Origin: Vibrio sp. MedPE-SWchi
GTDB taxonomy: Bacteria; Pseudomonadota; Gammaproteobacteria; Enterobacterales; Vibrionaceae
Reading direction: 5' to 3'
Assembly: GCA_001874155.1 (NCBI GenBank)
Contig: MPDB01000001.1
Span: forward strand, 186,001 to 250,000
DNA length: 64,000 nucleotides
Numbering within the stretch: the stretch's first letter is position 1; each line of letters opens with the position of its first letter. The notes beneath the pieces were generated by a model. The model searched no databases and was not told where the DNA came from. It worked only from the letters and a program-made list of their open reading frames with translations. The translations under genes were made by a program, and so were the position numbers. This document shows positions 56,903-64,000 of this stretch, in pieces.

Positions 56903-58912
56903 TTACCCTTCTGAACCTGCTTTAAGCATATCGACCATTATCGCGACCGACTCATCAAGATAAGCATCAGGCACTTCATAATCTTTTGGCACATCGTCTA
57001 AAGTTGTATAAGGCTCTTCAGCGCTTACTTTTTGACGCTGATTAATTCGAGCTAAACGAAGATCATCATTTCGGTCGCTCTCTTCTTGCCTCATCTTTTC
57101 ACTGAGTGATATAGCGTTGTCATCTTTGTCAGCCAGATATTTTTCAATATCCTCTGCAATGAACTGAAACTCCATATCTTTCGCTATACGTACATCATGC
57201 AAAGCAGTAAGTTTACCAATCAGGGCCTTATTGTCTTGTAATGAATCGTACTTAACTCGATCAATCTGATCCCATGGCAATGCATTATCTTCGACGCTTT
57301 CCCCAGTTTCAGCTGGGTCAATCGGTGTTGGGTAAGGAATATCAGGTACGACACCTTTGTTCTGTGTACTTCCACCGTTGATGCGATAGAACTTTTGGAT
57401 AGTGTATTGAACATACCCAAGTTCCTTTTCAAAGAGATCATAAATATGATTCAGTGAGCGGTGTTGTTGAACCGTACCTTTACCAAATGAATTCTCACCA
57501 AGAATGATAGCTCTGCCATAGTCTTGCAATGCTGCCGCAAAGATTTCCGATGCTGATGCACTGTATCGGTTAACCAACACAGTTAATGGACCTTCGTAGC
57601 TGATCTTACCGTCGGTATCACTGTTCACATTGACACGACCATAGCTATCGCGAACTTGCACAACAGGACCACTTTCAATAAACAATCCAGAAAGTGCGGT
57701 TGCTTCTGTCAGCGCTCCACCACCATTGTTTCGTAAATCGACAATGATTCCATCAACACCATCAGTGACTAGCTCTGAAATTAGCTTATCGGTATCTTTA
57801 GAAAGCCCGACATAGAAACTTGGAACTTCAAGCACACCAATCTTCTTGCCATCACTTTCAATGACCTCAGATTTAACGGCTCTATCTTCTAAGCGAATCT
57901 TGTCTCGCACAATAGTTACAACGTGACTTTTAGTGTCCTTACCTTCAGGTAATATCTGAAGGTCAACCTTTGTGCCTTTAGGCCCTTTGATCAATTGGAC
58001 TACGTCATCCAGTCGCCAACCAATAACATCGACGATTTCTTTACCGTCTTGGCCAACACCAACGATTCGATCACCTTCACCGAGTTGTTTGCTGTTTGAT
58101 GCTGGTCCACCAGCAACTAATGAGCGAATAACGGTGTAGTCATCTGTCATTTGTAAAACTGCGCCAATACCTTCCAATGAAAGATTCATTTCAGATTGGA
58201 ACTGCTCAGCATTACGAGGAGAAAGGTAACTTGTATGAGGATCGACTTCACGAGCAAATGCATTCATATAGAGCTGAAATGCATCTTCATTGTTCGTTTG
58301 GCTTAAACGTTTTATTGCGTTGTTATAGCGTTTGCCTAAAACTTCTTTAATCTCAGGCCACTCTTTATCTGTCATTTTCAGATTAAGTGCGTCGTATTTT
58401 ACGCGTTTACGCCAAAGCTCTTTAACCTCATCCATATCAGCAGGCCAAGCCGCTTCAGAACGATCCAATTCGATAGACTCATCAACATCGAACTTCATCT
58501 CAGTTTCAAGAAGAGTCAACGCGTATTTGAAAAGTTCATATCGTTTTTGCATCGATTGGTTATAAACATCAAATGCTATCTGATTATTACCCGCTTTAAG
58601 CTGCTCATCGAGCCCAACCGACCATTGGGAAAAAGAGTCAATATCGGCTTGAGTGAAAATATTTCGATTGTAATCGAGCATTTCTAGATAACGAGCAAAT
58701 ATTGCTTGGGAAAACTGATCGTCTAAAGTGAAGTGATTGTAGTGGGAACGGGTAAAGCGTGAAGTGACGCGTTTGCTTGCGGTTTCATGCTGAACTTCAG
58801 GAGCGAGAACAGGTAAGTCCTCTTTGCTTAATTTGGCTTCTAAAGCCTGAACTGAAGACACTGCTAGCCATAGGCCAGCAGCGATCAGAGTCAATTTTGA
58901 ACGGCATTTCAT
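56903..58912 (-). CDS. prc: Periplasmic tail-specific protease Prc
   Basis: A 669-residue S41 protease with signal peptide MKCRSKLTLIAAGLWLAVSSVQA, an N-terminal helical domain, a PDZ domain (about 240-330; LEGIGAVLQM ... ERDRIVGVG-like) and the catalytic domain. The Ser is S453 in YSASASEIF and the Lys is K478 in FGKGTVQQ, 25 residues apart as in E. coli (S452, K477). It trims C-termini of periplasmic proteins and degrades peptidoglycan hydrolases. It lies 17 bp after proQ, the same pair as in E. coli. Confidence 0.96.
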   Translation of the reverse strand: MKCRSKLTLIAAGLWLAVSSVQALEAKLSKEDLPVLAPEVQHETASKRVTSRFTRSHYNHFTLDDQFSQAIFARYLEMLDYNRNIFTQADIDSFSQWSVGLDEQLKAGNNQIAFDVYNQSMQKRYELFKYALTLLETEMKFDVDESIELDRSEAAWPADMDEVKELWRKRVKYDALNLKMTDKEWPEIKEVLGKRYNNAIKRLSQTNNEDAFQLYMNAFAREVDPHTSYLSPRNAEQFQSEMNLSLEGIGAVLQMTDDYTVIRSLVAGGPASNSKQLGEGDRIVGVGQDGKEIVDVIGWRLDDVVQLIKGPKGTKVDLQILPEGKDTKSHVVTIVRDKIRLEDRAVKSEVIESDGKKIGVLEVPSFYVGLSKDTDKLISELVTDGVDGIIVDLRNNGGGALTEATALSGLFIESGPVVQVRDSYGRVNVNSDTDGKISYEGPLTVLVNRYSASASEIFAAALQDYGRAIILGENSFGKGTVQQHRSLNHIYDLFEKELGYVQYTIQKFYRINGGSTQNKGVVPDIPYPTPIDPAETGESVEDNALPWDQIDRVKYDSLQDNKALIGKLTALHDVRIAKDMEFQFIAEDIEKYLADKDDNAISLSEKMRQEESDRNDDLRLARINQRQKVSAEEPYTTLDDVPKDYEVPDAYLDESVAIMVDMLKAGSEG

Positions 58913-58929
58913 GCGTAGGAGTATCTCCT

Positions 58930-59565
58930 TTATGCGCGCAAGTGCTCCGCTTTCACAACCATTTGCAGGCCGTTTGCTAGTTGAACTCGCACATCTTCCT
59001 TATTAATTTCAACAATGGTCGCAGCCATGTTTCCTTTACCCATATTAACGTTTACATCGTTGCCAACTTTCATTTCATCAGCATTCAAAGCACGCGTTTC
59101 TACTGGCTTACTTTCTGTTTTTTGTGCTTTAGGCGCTGCGCGACGAGCTTGAGGCTTTTTCGCTTTTGGCTTAGCCGCAGCTTTTGCTTTACCTTCTTCA
59201 CGCGCTTTCTGCGCTTGTTCTTTACGACGAGCTTGAACTCGTGCTTTACTTTCTGCCAAAGCAGTTTTTGCGTGTTCTACGTGCTCTTCTTCAAGCTCAC
59301 CACATGCGTTGCCATCTAGATCAACACGTGTAGCACCTGTTTTAGCACCGTGTAGGTAGCGCCAAGAAGAAGTGTACTGTCTTAGTGCCGCGCGAAGTTG
59401 AGTCTTACTTACTTTTTCATCTTCGTTTAAGCGTTCTGCAAGATCTTGAAAAATACCAATTTTCAAAGGTTTTGCTTCACCTTCTAAAGTAAAGCACTTA
59501 GGGAAACATTCAGCAATGTATGCGATAACTTCTTTGCTGTTTTTTAACTTTTCAGTATTTTCCAT
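58930..59565 (-). CDS. proQ: RNA chaperone ProQ
   Basis: A 211-residue RNA-binding protein. The FinO/ProQ domain is at about residues 5-120 ([35 protein letters not shown]), followed by a lysine/alanine-rich linker ([24 protein letters not shown], shown only in part as [12 protein letters not shown]) and a C-terminal Tudor/KOW-like domain ([22 protein letters not shown], within the last 50 residues). It binds many small RNAs and mRNA 3' ends. Confidence 0.95.
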   Translation of the reverse strand: MENTEKLKNSKEVIAYIAECFPKCFTLEGEAKPLKIGIFQDLAERLNEDEKVSKTQLRAALRQYTSSWRYLHGAKTGATRVDLDGNACGELEEEHVEHAKTALAESKARVQARRKEQAQKAREEGKAKAAAKPKAKKPQARRAAPKAQKTESKPVETRALNADEMKVGNDVNVNMGKGNMAATIVEINKEDVRVQLANGLQMVVKAEHLRA

Positions 59566-59664
59566 TTAGGATTCCTGGTTATTGCGGCCTATCCGCAAGC
59601 GATAAAGTAAATATGGGTGGTATTATAGTGACCTAGAAACGAAAAACCACACCAGAAAGATAAT

Positions 59665-60138
59665 TTATGCTTTGTTAGCCTGCGAATTGAACAGCTTTTC
59701 TACTTCTTTCATCAAAAATGTTAAACCCTCTTCATCAATTTCACTAAAACGACCAATTGTTGGGCTATCTATATCGAGTACGCCAACGAATTCTCCGTTC
59801 ACTGAAAAAGGAATAACTAATTCTGAATTACTTGCTGCATCACAGGCAATATGACCAGAAAACTGGTGAACATCATAAATACGTTGCACAGTATTCGTTT
59901 CTGCTGCTGTGCCACATACACCACGTCCTAATGGAATTCTTACGCAGGCAGGTTTACCTTGAAAAGGCCCGAGCACTAATTCCTCACCCTTCAGTAAATA
60001 GAAACCAACCCAATTAAGATCCTCTAACTCCATATTTAGGAGTGCACTTAAGTTAGAAAGATTGGCGACTAAGTCTGATTCTGACTCCAACAAAGCAACG
60101 GCTTGTTTGGTTAGTCGGTGGTAATGTTCTATTTTCAT
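59665..60138 (-). CDS. msrC: Free methionine-(R)-sulfoxide reductase
   Basis: A 157-residue GAF-domain enzyme that reduces free Met-R-sulfoxide. The catalytic cysteines C65, C75 and C99 have spacing 10 and 24, identical to C84, C94 and C118 of E. coli MsrC (YebR). ATG 60138 has GGAAG upstream; the longer reading from 60150 adds four residues. It lies 100 bp from proQ and keeps the E. coli order prc-proQ-msrC. Confidence 0.93.
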   Translation of the reverse strand: MKIEHYHRLTKQAVALLESESDLVANLSNLSALLNMELEDLNWVGFYLLKGEELVLGPFQGKPACVRIPLGRGVCGTAAETNTVQRIYDVHQFSGHIACDAASNSELVIPFSVNGEFVGVLDIDSPTIGRFSEIDEEGLTFLMKEVEKLFNSQANKA

Positions 60139-61150
60139 TGATACTTCCAATTACAAATCTGAGTTTTGACTCAATAGTTACGGCTAAACTTTCGATGTAA
60201 TAATAGAAGCCATAGCCTCCTATCAATACATCAAACGATACTATTAGCCGCTCTTTAATCTGAATTCAAGTAAAAAAGCATAAGTCCTTGCTCGCGTTTG
60301 CAAATATAGAGACTATCTAAGTCAAACATGAACAGGCTTTACGGAATTTTTATAACTTAAGAATTGATTTCATCCAGATCAGAACATCTTCATATCGCTC
60401 CCCTAAAACCTGTCTCCTTTCTTTTAAAGCAGAGATTGAGATCACATTACATAACATTAATTTTTCGTATATCAATATTCAATCGTTTATGAACGCTTGC
60501 TTCCTAATCAATCGACTAAAACGAAGGTGTATAGATTCTAAACTCAAAATAGAGTTAAACAACTTAAATCAAAGACTTAGGTACATTTTAGAACTCTAAA
60601 GTGATCAATAGATTTAAGTTATGAGACAACTAACGGCACTATTTCTAAGATTATCTGACAACAAATAGCTGTGGTAATACAACAACCTATACTTTTTAAT
60701 TCCCCCTTAAGGCATAATCTACCGTTAAAGTGCATATTGATAACTTGTGAATTAGACTTAGATTAGTATAGGCAGAGAGCTCATCGCCACTATATTTGGC
60801 CTGAGCCAGGATAAAAGAACGACTCTGCGGATGACTCATTTGTCCGATATACTTCATTGATGAACTAGGATTACTAGACTCATACGGCTATGGTCCAAAG
60901 AGTTATGGCGTGTAGAAGCACTCTATTTCGATTCAAAAATCGTTAATGTCGGAATGTTGTTAGTACCAGACGTGACCAGGAGTATAGGAAAATAGAGACT
61001 CACCAAATTCATTTGTCTTAACCAAAATTGTGTAACACCTACTGTTTCCCTACATAATCAAACGACTTGCTTCAGTGTATACTTGCCAGTTGTTGCTTAA
61101 GTAGAAAGAACGGCCAACAATTATTCATACTTAAATATCTAAGGAAAGAT
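60139..61150. other. About 1 kb without a recognisable gene, upstream of letA
   Basis: No frame above 60 codons starts here and none of the short frames resembles a known family. The stretch is AT-rich at 60240-60720 and closer to coding composition at 60760-60980. I see no tRNA, strong intrinsic terminator or clear palindrome. It may hold promoters, a small RNA or the remains of a decayed gene; none of these is supported. Confidence 0.5.
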
Positions 61151-62398
61151 GTGGGAACGCTGACTAAACATTCTTCTAATCCAGTAAATGTTCGATTATG
61201 TCATGGCTGTGAACTGCCCGTTGACACCATTACTGTGAAGCAAGGTAGTTCAGCTTATTGCCCTCGATGCGGCACCCAACTTTACCGAGGTGGAACACCG
61301 TCCCTTTCTGGCAATCTCGCCATAGCCATTACCTGTCTTCTGCTATTCATTCCCTCTCATTTTTTCGATTTCATTAGTATTCGACTGGTAGGGGTTATGA
61401 TACCGGCTACTTTGCCAGCTGGGACGATGATACTTATCGATGAGGGATACATTGCCCTTGGGTTACTGATCCTTTTTTGCAGCTCCCTTGCACCACTCAC
61501 GGTTTGTTTATCCGTTGTGGCGGCTCATATAGCCATGAAAGTTCACTCTTTCACCGTACTTCGTTATTCCTTAACGATTATACAGGGCTTAAAACACTGG
61601 GTGATGCTCGATGTCTTCTTGGTGAGCATCGCAGTGTCGTGCTTTAAGCTTCAAGATTATTCAGATATTTTCATCGGGCCAGGGTTGTATGGGTTAGTGC
61701 TTTTACAACTATTTACGGTTTTATTGATTAGCCGTATAAGCGTTCGCCGTTACTGGGAATCTTGGTCCAAAGAAGCCGATTATGGATTCGTTGAAAAAAC
61801 CATTCATTGCCATAACTGCCATCTTTCTCAACCAGAAGGAGAGGTATGCGTTCGTTGTCACCAACCTATCCATCACCGGACACCTCGTTCTTTACAAAAG
61901 ACATGGGCCTATCTCATCGCAGCATCGGTGGCTGTATTGCCAGCAAACTTAGTCCCTATTTCCATATTGATTACCAACGGACAGCGCCAGGAAGACACGA
62001 TTATGTCTGGGGTGCTCTCCCTAATTGAAAGCGACATGCACGGTATTGCCGCCATACTGTTTATCGCGAGTATCATTGTTCCAATCGCAAAAATACTTGG
62101 CCTAACCTACTTACTGCTTGCCATTCATTTAAAGCGCCATGTATTCAACCGACAGAGAATGACCGTCTATTTCCTTGTTAAATGGGTCGGTAAATGGTCG
62201 GTCCTAGATTTGTTCGTTATCTCTATCATGTTAACCTTAGTCGATAGAGGTCAAATACTTAACTTCACCCCGGGATTCGGGGCCGTTGCTTTTGGCCTAG
62301 TTGTGGTAATGACCATGCTAGCTGCAGAAAGCTTAGATCCAAGATTGTTGTGGGATAACCACCCTAAGTCAGAGAATAAAGAGTCAGATAATGAGTAA
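61151..62398 (+). CDS. letA: Lipid transport membrane protein LetA (PqiA family)
   Basis: A 415-residue inner-membrane protein with two PqiA units. Each has a zinc-ribbon-like Cys set (CHGCELP ... CPRCGTQ; CHNCHLS ... CVRCHQP) and about four membrane segments (for example NLAIAITCLLLFIPSHFF and GIAAILFIASIIVPIAKILGLTYL). LetA partners LetB in moving lipids across the envelope. I choose GTG 61151, with AAGGA five bases upstream; the longer frame from 61067 adds 28 atypical residues. It overlaps letB by 8 bp. Context msrC-letA-letB equals yebR-yebS-yebT in E. coli. Confidence 0.9.
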   Translation: MGTLTKHSSNPVNVRLCHGCELPVDTITVKQGSSAYCPRCGTQLYRGGTPSLSGNLAIAITCLLLFIPSHFFDFISIRLVGVMIPATLPAGTMILIDEGYIALGLLILFCSSLAPLTVCLSVVAAHIAMKVHSFTVLRYSLTIIQGLKHWVMLDVFLVSIAVSCFKLQDYSDIFIGPGLYGLVLLQLFTVLLISRISVRRYWESWSKEADYGFVEKTIHCHNCHLSQPEGEVCVRCHQPIHHRTPRSLQKTWAYLIAASVAVLPANLVPISILITNGQRQEDTIMSGVLSLIESDMHGIAAILFIASIIVPIAKILGLTYLLLAIHLKRHVFNRQRMTVYFLVKWVGKWSVLDLFVISIMLTLVDRGQILNFTPGFGAVAFGLVVVMTMLAAESLDPRLLWDNHPKSENKESDNE

Positions 62399-64000
62399 TG
62401 GAGCAACACAACCCTCGTTTTCACCTACCGTTAAGCGTAACAAAGGCATTTCTCCCCTTTGGCTGCTCCCTATCCTAACCTTTGTTCTGGCTGGTTGGCT
62501 CGTTGTAAAAACGATTCACGATTCTGGGCAACGCATCGAAATCTACTTTTCTGATGCTCAAGGTCTCGTCGCGGGTAGAACAACCATTCGTTATCAAGGT
62601 CTCGAAGTGGGCATAGTAAAAGACATCAATCTTTCTGACGATCTTGAAAGCATCTATGTTGATGCCGACATTTACCCTGAAGCCACTAAATTACTTTCAA
62701 AAGAGACTCGTTTTTGGTTGGTCAAACCAACAGCAAGTTTAACTGGCGTGTCGGGGCTTGATGCGCTCGTCTCAGGTAATTATATCTCTATCTACCCAAG
62801 TGATACTTCAACAGAACCCGAAACAGAGTTTACCGCGCTAGATAGACCCCCTTCAGACCTCTTAACCAGTCAAGGTTTGAATATTCGATTAAAAGCTCGC
62901 GATCTGGGCGGAATATCCATCGGTTCGCAGATAGTTTATAAGAAAATCCCTATCGGTGAGGTTTACGATTACCAACTTGATTCTGATTTAAAAAGCGTCA
63001 TCATCAAAGCGTCTATTCAAGATGAATACAGGCACATCATCACCAACGAAAGTCGCTTTTGGAATGTCAGCGGTATTGGCGCAAATATAGGATTTGAGGG
63101 TGTCGATGTTCGCTTAGAAAGCTTTAGTGCTTTACTGTCAGGGTCTATTGCTGTCGATTCTCCAGGAGAAGGTAAACCAATCGCTGAAACAACAGAGTTT
63201 AAGTTGTACAGAGATCTCAAAACGGCTGGGCGTGGTATACCTATCAAGATTGTTTTACCTGACGATAGCAAAATAGGCCCATCCGGCGCCCCTATTATGT
63301 ATCGAGGTCTAGAAGTCGGACAAATTACAAGCCTTCAGCTTAGTGAAGGTCGTGAACAGATTATTGCAGCGGCGGCCGTTCAACCGGCTTTTAGCGATAT
63401 GCTAACGACAAATAGTGCATTCATTTTGGAAGAAGCTAAAGTGTCACTGACAGGTGTAGAGAACATTGGCAACCTCGTTAAAGGAAACTTCCTTTCACTG
63501 ATACCAAAAGATGGCGAACGATCAAGACACTTCACAGCGATTCGAAAAAATGATTTTGAATCAACTAACTCACGGTCTGTTTCTATTAACCTCGTTGCGG
63601 ATAATTCTTTCGGCTTGGATGTTGGAGCAGCTATCTTATATAGAGGCATCAATGTGGGCTCAATCACTAACGTTCAACTCATCAACGATGATGTGCACCT
63701 TAGTGCGTTAGTTGAAAATGAATACGCCCACTTAGTTCGCTCAAAAAACCGCTTTTATGTAACAGGAAGCGCATCTGCTGAGCTCACCGAATCTGGGTTA
63801 AGTATTTCTGTTCCACCAGCCAAACAACTCTTAACTGGCTCTATCAGCTTTGTTAGCGAGGGAAGTAAAAATGCGAGTCAAAACTATCAATTATACGCAA
63901 GCAAATCTCTTGCAGAATTGGCTAAATACAATCTCTCAGGCTCAAAACGCATCACTCTTTACGCCAATGAGTTACCTGCGATATCTAAGGGGAGTCCTTT
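62391..64000 (+). CDS. letB: MCE-domain lipid transport protein LetB (3' end outside window)
   Basis: The frame opens at ATG 62391 (MSNGATQPSFSPTVKRNKGI) and is open to the window edge, about 536 residues. One N-terminal membrane anchor (LWLLPILTFVLAGWLVVKTI) is followed by repeated MCE domains, seen as IYFSDAQGLVAGRTTIRYQG, IVYKKIPIGEV, IMYRGLEVGQI and ILYRGINVGSI. E. coli LetB has seven MCE rings that form a periplasmic tunnel for lipids; at least four domains are visible here. It overlaps letA by 8 bp. Confidence 0.93.
   Translation, partial: MSNGATQPSFSPTVKRNKGISPLWLLPILTFVLAGWLVVKTIHDSGQRIEIYFSDAQGLVAGRTTIRYQGLEVGIVKDINLSDDLESIYVDADIYPEATKLLSKETRFWLVKPTASLTGVSGLDALVSGNYISIYPSDTSTEPETEFTALDRPPSDLLTSQGLNIRLKARDLGGISIGSQIVYKKIPIGEVYDYQLDSDLKSVIIKASIQDEYRHIITNESRFWNVSGIGANIGFEGVDVRLESFSALLSGSIAVDSPGEGKPIAETTEFKLYRDLKTAGRGIPIKIVLPDDSKIGPSGAPIMYRGLEVGQITSLQLSEGREQIIAAAAVQPAFSDMLTTNSAFILEEAKVSLTGVENIGNLVKGNFLSLIPKDGERSRHFTAIRKNDFESTNSRSVSINLVADNSFGLDVGAAILYRGINVGSITNVQLINDDVHLSALVENEYAHLVRSKNRFYVTGSASAELTESGLSISVPPAKQLLTGSISFVSEGSKNASQNYQLYASKSLAELAKYNLSGSKRITLYANELPAISKGSP

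Noticed and set aside
60440-60465. CRP site around ATCACATTA upstream of letA
   Set aside because: Only one half-site is present; the other half does not match TGTGA.

Overview
The window is a 64 kb stretch of the main chromosome of a Vibrio (Vibrionaceae, Gammaproteobacteria), at its replication terminus. The support is a 28-bp dif site at 31276-31303, a matP gene with matS-like sites, and gene order shared with Vibrio cholerae chromosome 1 (pot, ttcA-uspE-fnr, ccoISHPQON, vpsV-vpsS) and with Escherichia coli (matP-ycbZ-fabA-rmf, uup-rlmKL-zapC-pyrD, prc-proQ-msrC-letA-letB). I see no insertion sequence, prophage, integron, CRISPR array, tRNA or rRNA. The first gene is cut at the left edge and letB at the right edge.

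Region 1 (1-7443) is a respiratory formate dehydrogenase cluster: a multi-cluster ferredoxin, a TorD-like chaperone, a short Tat-target protein, the catalytic FdhA (Cys instead of selenocysteine), FeS subunit FdhB, cytochrome b subunit FdhC and a small membrane protein. Region 2 (7500-10750) has an ammonium transporter with a sigma-54 promoter, a CobB-type sirtuin and a membrane GGDEF protein. Region 3 (10753-17400) holds potABC-potD for polyamine uptake, then a membrane protein, a Bax-like glucosaminidase and a DUF2987 protein.

Region 4 (17414-27744) is a microaerobic-respiration block: ttcA, uspE, fnr with an autoregulatory FNR box, then the cbb3 oxidase assembly genes (a DsbD_2/TauE-like protein, ccoS, ccoI, ccoH) and the structural operon ccoNOQP. 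ccoS and ccoQ are under 60 codons and easily missed. Region 5 (27744-31303) has a small membrane protein, a FIST-domain NosP/VpsV sensor and the hybrid kinase VpsS, then dif.

Region 6 (31331-36903), between dif and matP, is the most lineage-specific part: an unknown 91-aa protein, two solute-binding proteins without a permease, a chemoreceptor, a secreted TolA-C-terminal-like protein, a DUF3634 protein and MatP. In V. cholerae O1 this side of dif carries CTX/TLC/RTX elements; here it is free of them.

Region 7 (37026-64000) is mostly housekeeping: a Lon-like protease, fabA with a FabR-like operator, rmf, the rlmKL-grx-uup-DUF3466 operon, zapC, pyrD, a large NAD-glutamate dehydrogenase, DUF2835, pepN, a small secreted protein under a CRP/FNR-like site, prc, proQ, msrC and the lipid-transport pair letA-letB, preceded by about 1 kb with no recognisable gene.

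Together the genes describe a facultative anaerobe that switches between formate-linked and high-affinity oxygen respiration under Fnr, senses nitric oxide, takes up ammonium and polyamines, and resolves its chromosome at this site. No clearly new system was found. The least explained items are the secreted TolA-like protein, the dif-adjacent unknown gene, the NtrC-like site downstream of the amt promoter and the matS-like site in the matP leader.
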